From: Candidatus Zixiibacteriota bacterium
Lineage (GTDB): Bacteria > Zixibacteria > MSB-5A5 > GN15 > JAAZOE01
Direction: 5' to 3'
Length of the DNA stretch: 64,000 nt
Assembly (NCBI GenBank): GCA_036480375.1
Contig: JAZGGI010000034.1
Location: 62,001-126,000 of the forward strand
The notes under the pieces were generated by a model. It saw only the letters and a list, made by a program, of their open reading frames with translations. It was not told the origin of the DNA and made no database searches. The position numbers were made by a program, and so were the translations under genes. Each line of letters starts with the position of its first letter. Position 1 is the first letter of the stretch. Positions 1 to 9,605 of the stretch are shown here, piece by piece.

Positions 1-1144
1 CATCAAATGATTTAAACCTGACCACCTCCGCATCGACGAGGTCCTGGGGGTCAATTTCAGGATTCATAGAATTTGTCAGGCGATTATACTCTCCTGTTTC
101 AAGATTATATATATAAAGATCACTCGGGGACCGGGAACCACTCATATAAAAAGTCATGTACTTCTCGCTTCTCGAAAATCCCACGGATGTTATATCGGCA
201 TCCGGTAAATCCGGCGGATTAATAAGTTCCCCTGTTTCTGTATTGAGTATTTCTATTTCTGTTTTGGCATCATTGTTAACTCCGATAACTCTGTATTTGC
301 CTTTATAAGAAAAATAGGAATACATAATATCCCAATCCGCAGTTTTTACAGCATCGGAAATCCCGCTTGAAATATCATATCTCGCCAAATACTTAAATTC
401 GCTATTTTCGTCTGTTAGATAATAGAGATATTTCGAATCGACGCTAAATCCTCTCGGAGCAAAATCTATTTCACCCTCATGCGGAGTAATATGTTTCATC
501 TCACCGGCTATATTATCATAAAGATATATATCCGCATCATGCATCGTCCTGGATTTGGAAAATACAATATATCGCTTATCATTGGAAATATCGCCAAATG
601 TATAACCCCGGTCATTCTGATAAATCATTTGACTCGTCATTGTTCCCAGTTCCATCTCATAGATATCCATAAACCGGGGGTCGCGCCGATTGCATTCATA
701 AAAGAATGATTTCAAATCATGGCTCCAACCCGCAAAAGTAGCCCGCGCTTCCGGCTCATCAATCAAATCAATGACGCTGCCATCTTCGTTTCGTACGTAT
801 AGATGGTAAACTTCATTTCCACCCTGATCGCTGTCAAAGATTATACGATTATCAAAGGGAAAAAATGAAACCGCGTATATCGAGTTTGAATCCGAATGTG
901 TGAGGGCTTGAGCATCGCCTCCTGTCATGGGGACAGTATAAGCATTATAGACTCCGGATATATTACTGGTAAAGAGTATTTTTGTTTCATCATGCGACAA
1001 TGATGCGCCAAATAGTGAAGTAGTATTGAGAAATTGCTCAATCGTATATTTCTTAACCTCATGATAATTATTCTGACTACATCCTGACGCTAAAAACGCG
1101 CAAATCACAGCCACGCAAACCATAGAATTTTTAAGATATTTCAT
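1..1144 (-). CDS. S9 prolyl-oligopeptidase-like lipoprotein, N-terminal part (cut by window edge)
   Basis: The reading frame is open from an ATG at 1144 to the window edge, about 381 codons. The N-terminus is a lipoprotein signal: a short basic start, a hydrophobic stretch and the lipobox LASGC, so the product is probably anchored in an envelope membrane. The rest consists of β-propeller-type repeats with S-x-D-x-K-I/Y-hydrophobic blades (for example FSVDSKYLYYLTDE), as in the N-terminal propeller of S9/DPP-IV-family peptidases. The frame leaves the window at VVRFKSFD, where such propellers usually pass into the α/β-hydrolase domain, so the catalytic part is inferred, not seen. AGGGG lies five bases before the ATG and supports the start. 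A TolB/PD40-only lipoprotein is the main alternative. Confidence 0.75.
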   Translation of the reverse strand, partial: MKYLKNSMVCVAVICAFLASGCSQNNYHEVKKYTIEQFLNTTSLFGASLSHDETKILFTSNISGVYNAYTVPMTGGDAQALTHSDSNSIYAVSFFPFDNRIIFDSDQGGNEVYHLYVRNEDGSVIDLIDEPEARATFAGWSHDLKSFFYECNRRDPRFMDIYEMELGTMTSQMIYQNDRGYTFGDISNDKRYIVFSKSRTMHDADIYLYDNIAGEMKHITPHEGEIDFAPRGFSVDSKYLYYLTDENSEFKYLARYDISSGISDAVKTADWDIMYSYFSYKGKYRVIGVNNDAKTEIEILNTETGELINPPDLPDADITSVGFSRSEKYMTFYMSGSRSPSDLYIYNLETGEYNRLTNSMNPEIDPQDLVDAEVVRFKSFD

Positions 1145-1233
1145 AAATACCCCTTTTGAGAAAATAAGGATAACTGAAAAATAAGAAAGAGAGATTGGTG
1201 AAATAAATCAATATATTTTTGGCGTGGCGTGTA

Positions 1234-1271
1234 TAAAAAAAACTCCCCTCATGGCAATCCATGAGGGGAGT
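1234..1271 (-). terminator. Rho-independent terminator after the PKD giant gene
   Basis: A perfect 13-bp inverted repeat (1242-1254 with 1259-1271, four-base loop) is followed on the minus strand by a run of eight to nine T. It lies 21 bases past the stop codon of the gene ending at 1293 and closes that operon. Confidence 0.92.
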
Positions 1272-1292
1272 AAAGATAGTATATCTAATTAT

Positions 1293-4200
1293 CTATTTGA
1301 AGCGGACTTCGTTGGAAGTCTGAATAACTGGTTGATTATTCGAAGTTTTCATTTCAATAGAAGCCGCGCCGCCGCCGGATGGGGTAGCGCCTTCTATCGC
1401 GCGAATCCGATAACGGAATTCCAACTTCTGTGACGGATCAATTCGGTCTATTGAAATTAGCAGCTTCTGACCTTCGACTGTAACCGAAACATTGTTTCCG
1501 TTCAGAGTTGCGCTGTTGTCTAAATACTCCGCGCCGTCGGGAATGATATCGGTTAGGATCGTATTTTCGGCCGCAATCGCGCCGGTGTTCTCAATTGTTA
1601 AAATGACTTCCCAGGTATCATCGAGACCGGTTTCTAACACCGCTTGAGATGCTTCAAAAACGGTATCAAATGTAATCGGATTTAAGGTCATGGAAGTCGT
1701 CTTTTCCCAGCCGCCGGCGGGGATAGCGCTCGGAGCCATGAAGCCTCCAATTCTGGTTTTGATAATTACTTCCGTGCGCCGGTTGGGCTGCAGCAATTCG
1801 GAAGTATGCACGTTTTCGATAATTGGACGAGTGGCCGCGAAGCTCTCGAAAGAAAGTCGGTCGCGATCAACATTACGATTTACCGCCAGCCAATCCACTA
1901 CCGCTTTAGCGCGGGCCTCACCCAATTCCCAGTTGGACGGGAATTCGGGCGTGTTGATCTTGCGGTAATCGCAGTGACCCTCGACTTTGATATCGGCATC
2001 AGCGTATTTCATTATCGAGTCGGCTGCAGCTTCGAGCTGAGGAATAGCCGGTTCCAGTAAATCCGCTTTACTGGTGATAAACAGCGCCGGGGTCAAAGTA
2101 ATCTGGACATCCTGAGGCGGAGCCAACAGGAATGGTCCGACGGCAACTTCGACCGGTTCGGATGTTACGGTTTCTACAGCTTGTCCGGTTTTTTCAATAT
2201 CGCCTTCAAGGAAGACCTTGTTCGTCAAGAACTGGCGCATACCGGGCTCTAAATCTCTAAGAGAATAGAGGATCGATTTTTGCATCCGTTCCTGAGCCGC
2301 GGTCACTTCATAGATCAACTGGTTGCCGTCTTCCTGAGGTATCAGCTCCTGCGATTCATTCAGTATCAAATTCATACTCTCGGGGAATGAATCGACGACG
2401 CGGACCCTGGTAGGATCAGCCAGACCGTTCGATTTTATATCGATTTCATAATCTATCAGAACGCCAAGGTTATCGACAATTTGCTCCGGATTCAAACTTG
2501 CCTTTTTGGTTAACTTAATCGTAGGAACAATCGAAGCCTTCTTCTCGATATTGAGACGCGCGTATTCCGGACAGATTCTGAATAGTATATATGATTCACC
2601 GGTTTCATGCACATGAGCGAAGACCGAAGCCTGAGCGTCGTCCGGTATATAGTAACCATCCAAATCTCGCTCATCGAGCATGACAACTCTCTCGCCCGGT
2701 CGAACGGTACTGAAATAGAACATTCCTTTTTCGTTAGCCTGCGATTGAGAGCCGTCATCCAGATAAATATCAATCGGGGATGGGATCGAATCCATATCGG
2801 CTACGCCGTCTCCATCGCAATCGACAATAACTCGACCGCGAATTGATCCGGAGAGGCTATGGCTGAGGATATAAACCCTGGCAACGGCACGATTGGAAGC
2901 GGTTGGAACACCGGCTTGCATTGCCTGAGCTCGAGCGACGTTTTCATGCATACCCGGTTGTGCTGAGGCGCTTACCAAACTTGTATATTCAAGTGTTATG
3001 GTTTCGCTGGCCTGCAAATCTCCCAGAGCCCAGATATAAGGATTGTCGCCGGTAGGATCACCTGAACCGGAACCATTAAGTAGAGATGTTCCACCGATAT
3101 AGAAGATTCCATTAGGCATGGTATCGGTCAGTTGAACATCGGTAAATAGCTGATCAGTGAAATTCTGGACTTGAATCGTGAAACGCATCAGATCGCCGAT
3201 CATGCCGCTTGGAGTACTTGTAGTTTTGGTGATGACAATCGGAACCGTACTGACAGCGGTAATGACTTCGTTACTCTGATCGCTGCCCAGCGAACTCTGA
3301 ACGAGAGCCGTATTCGGGATTTTTATATTTTCAGTGATACCCGAGTTAACAGTCACCTGGAACGATACCATTCTCGATTCGAATGGATTTAATGTACCCA
3401 GTTGCCATTCGAGGCTATCGGTAGCAGAAGTGTAGACACCGCCGCTGCTGATTGAGCCGTTAACGTAAGTCGTCGAATCCGGAATGGCGTCAAAGATAGT
3501 GACATTATTAGCGGCATCGCGGTCATTGGCGACTGTAATGGTATAAGTCAGAACATCTCCCCGTGATGCTAACGTCGCGCTGACAGCTTTGAAGATACCC
3601 AGTTCACCGCCGGTAGGTTGGTCAACTTCGGTTTCGACAATATTACTGTAATAAACCTGAGCGCTGGCGCTCTTGGATTCGGTTCCGATATAAGCTATCG
3701 CCTGGTTATAAACCATGGTTGGGAAAGTCGTAAACGGTCCATCAAGATTAACCATAAACGATACTGTCTCTTCGGCGCCGGGGCTTACGACCGGTATATA
3801 CCAGGAGACCATGTCCAGATTTGGATCATAGATACCATTTCCGGAAATACTGTTTATAAGACATCCGGTTGAATCCGGAATAGTATCAGTCACCAAGACA
3901 TTACTGGCAGGTTCCTGAGAGTTGTTGCGAATCGTCACCGTATAGAGGAGATCATCACCCATACGGGCAAAGCCTTTATCAACAGACTTAGTGACAGAAA
4001 TTGAAGGAGTCACGATTATTTCGCCGTGGGTCGTATCGGCACCGCATTCGTTATTCACGATAAGCGATACATTATAAGTACCATCGGCGGTATATATATG
4101 GCTCGGATTTTGGAGTATCGATACGTTGTCGCCGCTGGTCGGATCGCCAAAGTTCCATTCCCAGGAATAAATAGCCAGACCACTTGTGGACTTATCGGTA

Positions 4201-7200
4201 AAATTGACCAGTAATGGCGCCGTCCCTTGAGTTGGTGTGGCATCAAAAGCGGCGTTGGGACCGCCGTGAATCGTGATGAAATTAGTTTTTGCGACAATAA
4301 TCGAATCTTCATCATTGACAGCCGTCATGGTAACGGTATAAGTTCCGTCCAACCGGTATCTATGCTGAACAATCCGCCCCGATGCGGTATTCTGGCCGCC
4401 GCTGGCCGGATCGCCGAAATTCCACAACCAAGCGACAATATTACAATCGCCGGTTGCGTCGCCATTGAAATAGACAGTCGTTTCGACGCATCCTTCAGTC
4501 GGCTCGGCGAAGAAATCAACGGCGCAGGTATCGATCACATTGATGTATTCTATCTTCGTTTCATTATCATCACCGCAATCATCGGTTACAGTCAGGGATA
4601 CGGTATAGGTTCCCGGAGCGGTATATATATGCGTCGGGGTTTGATCGCCTGACGTACCGCCATCACCGAAATTCCAGTCCCAGGAATTAATAACCAAATC
4701 ACTGGTTGAAAGATCAGTGAAATCGACCGTCATGGGTGAGTTGCCCGAAATCGGCGTGGCGCTGAAATCGGCCGTTGGTCCGGCAATGACCGTGACATAA
4801 TTCACTTTGGTCTCGGTATCATCACCACAGGAGTTGTAAGCCGTCAGGCTGATTGTATAAACACCGGCCGCGGAATAAGTATGCATTGGATTCAGATCCT
4901 GCGAGGTCGTACCGTCTCCGAAATTCCATAAATATGAATCGGCATTCTGGGATGCATTGTAGAAATATACAGTCTCGCCGAGGCATCCTTCGGTCACTTC
5001 AGTATTGAAATCTGCAATAGGTCCAGGCGTGACGGTAATAAATTCTTCTTTAGTTTCAATATCATCACCGCAGGCATTGGTCACTGTCAGAGTAACCGTA
5101 TATACTCCTCCGGCCGTATAAGAATGCGAGGGATATTGATCGGTTGAAGTGGCGCCATCACCGAAGTTCCAGGACCAGATCGTCGCGTACTGAGACATAT
5201 CGATAAAGTAAACTTCCGCGCCAGTACAAACATCTCGGATTTCAGTATCGAAATCGGCCACAGGGTCGGACCATATAGTTATGTATTCGATTTTAGTTTC
5301 AGTTCTCGAACCGCAATCATTGGAAACCGTCAAAGCCACAGTATATGTGCCCGGTGTCGTATAGGTATGAGTCGGGTTTTGAGCGATTGAAGTCCCACCG
5401 TCGCCAAAATTCCACGACCATGTATCAGCCCTGGTCGATAAATCTGTAAATGAAATCGATGTATTGACACAGGTTTCGGTCTTATCTGATGTGAATTCAG
5501 CCAATGGTCCTTCGCCAACGGTAATATATGCTATTTTCGTTTCCGTATCTTCTCCACAGGCATTGGTAACCGTCAGGGACACGGTATAAACTCCCGGACT
5601 GGTATAAGTATGCTGTGGATTTGGATTCTGGCCGGATGATGTTCCACCGTCGCCGAAATCCCAGTACCAGGTGTCGGCGTTGGTCGAGCGGTCCATGAAG
5701 TAAACATCATCAAGAGTGCATACGTTATTGACTTCAACAGTAAAATCGGCCACCGGAGCGGGAGATACGGTTATGAATTCTTCTTTGATTTCAGTATCAT
5801 CGCCGCATTCATTGGTGACCAATAATGAGACGTTGTAAGTTCCGGCTATAGAATAGGAATGAGTCGGGTTTTGATCGTTGGAAGTTGTCCCATCACCAAA
5901 ATTCCAACTCCAGGAATCGGCATCGGTTGACATATCTGTAAAGGTTACTGTGGCACCGGTACAAACCTGATTCTTATCAGATGTGAAGTCAGCTATCGGT
6001 ATTGGATAAATAGTGATGTATTCAACTTTTTCCATGAAATCTGTACCGCATTCATTGGAAACTGTCAATTTGACAGTATAAGTTCCAGCTACCGTATAAG
6101 TGTGTTGAGCGTCATATTGGTTTGACTGTGTACCGTCACCAAAATCCCAGGTTACTGACTTGGCATTTTGTGATACGTTTGTGAAATCAATTGTTTCACC
6201 AACGCAATATTCAATCGTTGAAGTACTGAAATCGGCATATGGCGGGGCTGTGACAGTGATGAACTCAGTTTTATATTCACTATCATCGCCACAATAATTG
6301 GATACCGTCAATCCGACATCGTATTTGCCCGGAGTCGCGTAAGTATGAACCGGATTCTGAACATTTGAATAATTCCCATCACCGAAATCCCAGTACCAGT
6401 CGTCAGCATTAGTTGACTGATCGATAAACGAGACTGGTTCATTCACACACACAGTCGTAATATCTGCAGTAAAGTCTGCGTGAGGCATCGGATGCACACG
6501 AATATATTCAACTTTTGTTTCAGTATCATCAGCGCAAGGATTTGATGCGGTTAGAGTAACCGTATATACCCCGGCAGTATTATAATAATGATCTGGCGAT
6601 TCATCGGATGAAGTCGATCCATCACCGAAATCCCAGTGATAGTCCGTGGCATATGACGAGAGATTTGAGAAATGAACGATTAAACCAACGCAACCTTCAC
6701 TATAATCGGCTTCGAATTCGGCTTCCGGGAGAGGATCGACATCGATGTAATACATTTTATTTTCGTAATTCGTACCACAATCGTTGGTTACAACCAATGT
6801 TACATCATATTCCCCTTGATGATGATAAGTATGCGTTGGATTCTGCAGGGGTGAAGTAGTTCCATCTCCAAAATCCCATTCCCAGGATGTAGCATATTGA
6901 GACAAATCTGTGAAAGATACTGTTTCACCTTCACAGATATAATTCTTATCGGATGTAAAATCAGGTATGGGCTTTGGATGAACGGTTATTATATCAATTT
7001 TGGTTTCGTGATCATCACCGCACATATTACCGACGTTGAGAGTGACCGTGTAAGTTCCCGGTTTATCATAAGTATGAGTCGCGTCATATGTATTGTCAGA
7101 ATTTCCATCTCCAAAATCCCAATGTTGTCCGTCAATATGTGTCGATAGGTTGGTGAACTCAACCGTCAGGGGTTCACAGCCTTCGCCGGGATCGTATGAA

Positions 7201-9593
7201 AATTCCGCAACCGGCAGATGCGCAATATAGATATAATCTACTTTGGTTTCCTTAGAATCACCGCATTCATTAGAGGCTGTCAACGATACGGTATAATAAC
7301 CCTCAGTGGTATATCTGTGAGTCGGGCTGTATTCGGTTGAAGTCGTTCCGTCGCCGAAATCCCACAAATAGCTATTAGAATACTGAGAATTATTGTTAAA
7401 TTTAATGTCCGTATTAGCACATGCCTGCTCTTTGTCGGCGGTGAATAATGCCCATGGTCTCCATATGACATGAATAATATTTTCAAGATATTCGTCATCG
7501 CTGCCGCAGTCATTTGTTGCTGTCAATCTTACCGAGAAGTCACCCTCTTGTGTATAAGTATGAACCGGGTTTTGCTCGGTTGAGGTATTGCCGTCGCCGA
7601 AATCCCAGAGCCAGGATGTGGCGCTGGCTGACTGATCGTAGAAATTTACAGTCATCGGAGCGCAATTGCCACTGGCTTCAATAGTGAAACCGGCTACTGG
7701 AATATCGTGGACGATGACATACTCTTGCCTGTAATCGGTATCCTCACCGCAGGCGTTTCTAACGGTCAACCGGACATCGAAATATCCAAAATGATCATAG
7801 CGATGTATTGGATTTTGCTCGTTTGATGTTCCACCGTCTCCAAAATCCCATTCCCACGATGTTGCATCAGTAGACATATCTGTAAAGTGAACATCTTCGT
7901 GTGCACAAATTTCAGTATCGCTTGCCCGGAAATTGGCCACTGGGGCCTGGCCAACCGTAATATAATTGTCGCGGTATTCACTATCGGATCCGCAATCATT
8001 TTCCACTCTGAGAGATACATCAAAATCTCCTACAGAGGTATAGGTATGACTCGGATTTTGGTCAGTGGAGGTAGTGCCATCACCGAAATCCCAGTACCAT
8101 GAATCGGCGTTGGACGATAAATCGGTAAAATTAACCGTTTCCCCGGCGCATATGTCAGTTTCGTCGGCTGTAAAATCAGGTGTCGGGAGAGCATAAATTA
8201 TGATATACGCTTCTTTTATTTCTGTATCTTCACCGCACTCGTTGGCTACCGTCAGAGTTACTGTATAGGTTCCGGTTGCGCCATAAGAATGCATCGGGTG
8301 TTGATCGGTTGAAGTATGGCCATCTCCAAACTCCCAGTACCAGGAATTTGCGTCGGTTGAAAGATCGATAAACGAAATTGGATACCCGATACAACCTTCG
8401 ACATTATCTGCCGAGAAATCAGCGATCGGAGCTTTCCCAATCAAAATATCGACTTCACGCTGTTCAGTATCTTCGCCGCATTCATTTGTTACGGTCAATG
8501 AAACCATATAAGTTCCTGATGCGGAATAGACATAAGTCGGGTGTTGTTCGATTGACGTATTACCGTCTCCGAAATCCCAGAACCAGCTTGAAGCGTTGAT
8601 TGATCTATCTGTAAATATAACCGTGCCGTCGGAACATCCTTCGGATACATCATAGATAAAATCAGCAATCGGTCCGGGATGTATAGTGATATATTCGAGT
8701 TTCGTCTCGGTATCCCGGCCGCATAGGTTAGTCACTGTAAGGGAAACTGCATATGTTCCGGCAATCGTATAAGTATGTGTCGGATTTTGATCGGTTGACG
8801 TCGCGCCATCACCAAAATCCCATTCCCATGTATCGGCGTACATAGATTGGTCGGTAAACGAAATCGTCGCACCCTCGCATCCTTCAGTAATGTCCGATGT
8901 AAAATCCGCTATCGGTTCGGTATCGGCAGTAATGATAACTTCGCGAATCTTATAATCTATACCGCATGAATTCATGACTTTCAGTGTTACGATATAGGTT
9001 CCTGCCGCCGCATAGGTATGGGTCGGATTCTGGTCATTAGATTCGGTACCATCGCCAAAATCCCAACGCCAATATATTGAGTAGGATGATTTGTCGGTAA
9101 AATCCACCGTAGCGGGAAGGCAACCCGGCCGAATACTAAAATCAAAATCAGCCGTCGGCATTGTTCTGATTATGACATAATTAGTATATGTGTTAGTCGA
9201 TTTACCACCGCATCCGGTAACCGTTAAAGATACGGTATAAAATCCGGGTGAATCATAAAAGTGAGTCGGATATTCCTCATCGGAAGTATTACCGTCACCG
9301 AAATCCCACTCCCATGTATCGATATACCCATATGAATAATCAACGAAATTTACAGTTAATGTATCACAACCACTCCGAGGACAGGCGCAAAAATGTGCCT
9401 GCGGAGGAGGACACAAACTATCATGCAAATCAGCCGGCTTGGTATGTATTTCGTTTATTGCGGGACCACCACAAATCAATTCGCAATCATTGCCCGCCGT
9501 TGCCGGCAGAGTCCCAAAACTCAGTAAAATCATTGTCAGCAGGAACGCTAACGCTACGTGCCTGCCACTGCTCATATAATCTTTGATAATCAT
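1293..9593 (-). CDS. Giant secreted protein: 22 PKD domains, DUF11 domains, SdrD_B-like and OmpA-like domains
   Basis: A 2766-aa protein. A Sec signal (hydrophobic AFLLTMILLSF, cleavage near ATAG) precedes about 22 tandem PKD domains of roughly 82 aa (residues about 65-1870), each with a W-(D/N)FGD(G/P) core and a TYTVSLTV-type strand. Nearly every repeat carries two cysteines, one early in the repeat and one in an (E/A/D)CG motif, suggesting one disulfide per domain. Three DUF11-type domains follow (about 1870-2250), then an SdrD_B-like domain (GRVIVDCDGDGVADMDSI), a fourth DUF11-like domain, an OmpA-C-like peptidoglycan-binding domain (about 2500-2625, with NWELGEARAKAVVDWL) and a final DUF11 domain. 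AGGAG nine bases before the ATG fixes the start. It lies 12 bases downstream of the β-barrel gene, so the two are probably co-transcribed. A cell-envelope scaffold or long fibre tethered to peptidoglycan is inferred. Confidence 0.92.
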   Translation of the reverse strand: MIIKDYMSSGRHVALAFLLTMILLSFGTLPATAGNDCELICGGPAINEIHTKPADLHDSLCPPPQAHFCACPRSGCDTLTVNFVDYSYGYIDTWEWDFGDGNTSDEEYPTHFYDSPGFYTVSLTVTGCGGKSTNTYTNYVIIRTMPTADFDFSIRPGCLPATVDFTDKSSYSIYWRWDFGDGTESNDQNPTHTYAAAGTYIVTLKVMNSCGIDYKIREVIITADTEPIADFTSDITEGCEGATISFTDQSMYADTWEWDFGDGATSTDQNPTHTYTIAGTYAVSLTVTNLCGRDTETKLEYITIHPGPIADFIYDVSEGCSDGTVIFTDRSINASSWFWDFGDGNTSIEQHPTYVYSASGTYMVSLTVTNECGEDTEQREVDILIGKAPIADFSADNVEGCIGYPISFIDLSTDANSWYWEFGDGHTSTDQHPMHSYGATGTYTVTLTVANECGEDTEIKEAYIIIYALPTPDFTADETDICAGETVNFTDLSSNADSWYWDFGDGTTSTDQNPSHTYTSVGDFDVSLRVENDCGSDSEYRDNYITVGQAPVANFRASDTEICAHEDVHFTDMSTDATSWEWDFGDGGTSNEQNPIHRYDHFGYFDVRLTVRNACGEDTDYRQEYVIVHDIPVAGFTIEASGNCAPMTVNFYDQSASATSWLWDFGDGNTSTEQNPVHTYTQEGDFSVRLTATNDCGSDDEYLENIIHVIWRPWALFTADKEQACANTDIKFNNNSQYSNSYLWDFGDGTTSTEYSPTHRYTTEGYYTVSLTASNECGDSKETKVDYIYIAHLPVAEFSYDPGEGCEPLTVEFTNLSTHIDGQHWDFGDGNSDNTYDATHTYDKPGTYTVTLNVGNMCGDDHETKIDIITVHPKPIPDFTSDKNYICEGETVSFTDLSQYATSWEWDFGDGTTSPLQNPTHTYHHQGEYDVTLVVTNDCGTNYENKMYYIDVDPLPEAEFEADYSEGCVGLIVHFSNLSSYATDYHWDFGDGSTSSDESPDHYYNTAGVYTVTLTASNPCADDTETKVEYIRVHPMPHADFTADITTVCVNEPVSFIDQSTNADDWYWDFGDGNYSNVQNPVHTYATPGKYDVGLTVSNYCGDDSEYKTEFITVTAPPYADFSTSTIEYCVGETIDFTNVSQNAKSVTWDFGDGTQSNQYDAQHTYTVAGTYTVKLTVSNECGTDFMEKVEYITIYPIPIADFTSDKNQVCTGATVTFTDMSTDADSWSWNFGDGTTSNDQNPTHSYSIAGTYNVSLLVTNECGDDTEIKEEFITVSPAPVADFTVEVNNVCTLDDVYFMDRSTNADTWYWDFGDGGTSSGQNPNPQHTYTSPGVYTVSLTVTNACGEDTETKIAYITVGEGPLAEFTSDKTETCVNTSISFTDLSTRADTWSWNFGDGGTSIAQNPTHTYTTPGTYTVALTVSNDCGSRTETKIEYITIWSDPVADFDTEIRDVCTGAEVYFIDMSQYATIWSWNFGDGATSTDQYPSHSYTAGGVYTVTLTVTNACGDDIETKEEFITVTPGPIADFNTEVTEGCLGETVYFYNASQNADSYLWNFGDGTTSQDLNPMHTYSAAGVYTISLTAYNSCGDDTETKVNYVTVIAGPTADFSATPISGNSPMTVDFTDLSTSDLVINSWDWNFGDGGTSGDQTPTHIYTAPGTYTVSLTVTDDCGDDNETKIEYINVIDTCAVDFFAEPTEGCVETTVYFNGDATGDCNIVAWLWNFGDPASGGQNTASGRIVQHRYRLDGTYTVTMTAVNDEDSIIVAKTNFITIHGGPNAAFDATPTQGTAPLLVNFTDKSTSGLAIYSWEWNFGDPTSGDNVSILQNPSHIYTADGTYNVSLIVNNECGADTTHGEIIVTPSISVTKSVDKGFARMGDDLLYTVTIRNNSQEPASNVLVTDTIPDSTGCLINSISGNGIYDPNLDMVSWYIPVVSPGAEETVSFMVNLDGPFTTFPTMVYNQAIAYIGTESKSASAQVYYSNIVETEVDQPTGGELGIFKAVSATLASRGDVLTYTITVANDRDAANNVTIFDAIPDSTTYVNGSISSGGVYTSATDSLEWQLGTLNPFESRMVSFQVTVNSGITENIKIPNTALVQSSLGSDQSNEVITAVSTVPIVITKTTSTPSGMIGDLMRFTIQVQNFTDQLFTDVQLTDTMPNGIFYIGGTSLLNGSGSGDPTGDNPYIWALGDLQASETITLEYTSLVSASAQPGMHENVARAQAMQAGVPTASNRAVARVYILSHSLSGSIRGRVIVDCDGDGVADMDSIPSPIDIYLDDGSQSQANEKGMFYFSTVRPGERVVMLDERDLDGYYIPDDAQASVFAHVHETGESYILFRICPEYARLNIEKKASIVPTIKLTKKASLNPEQIVDNLGVLIDYEIDIKSNGLADPTRVRVVDSFPESMNLILNESQELIPQEDGNQLIYEVTAAQERMQKSILYSLRDLEPGMRQFLTNKVFLEGDIEKTGQAVETVTSEPVEVAVGPFLLAPPQDVQITLTPALFITSKADLLEPAIPQLEAAADSIMKYADADIKVEGHCDYRKINTPEFPSNWELGEARAKAVVDWLAVNRNVDRDRLSFESFAATRPIIENVHTSELLQPNRRTEVIIKTRIGGFMAPSAIPAGGWEKTTSMTLNPITFDTVFEASQAVLETGLDDTWEVILTIENTGAIAAENTILTDIIPDGAEYLDNSATLNGNNVSVTVEGQKLLISIDRIDPSQKLEFRYRIRAIEGATPSGGGAASIEMKTSNNQPVIQTSNEVRFK
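4005..9405 (-). repeat. Tandem array of about 22 PKD-coding repeats (about 245 bp each)
   Basis: Each unit encodes one PKD domain. On the plus strand the array shows a recurring 'tccca' block (the antisense of the W-D-F core) about every 245 bases. Units are clearly homologous but have diverged at the DNA level, so this is an old, selected array rather than a recent expansion. The last three units deviate: two lack the first cysteine and two have a longer W-x-W-NFGDP core. Confidence 0.88.
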
Positions 9594-9605
9594 AACGGCA
9601 CGCTC

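Noticed and set aside
2607-8599. Plus-strand ORFs antisense to the PKD giant gene
   Set aside because: They mirror the repeat structure of the minus-strand gene, lack ribosome sites and have no domain signatures.
4005-9405. CRISPR or satellite array because of regular about 245-base periodicity
   Set aside because: The period equals one PKD domain, the units are coding and diverged, and there are no identical repeats with unique spacers.
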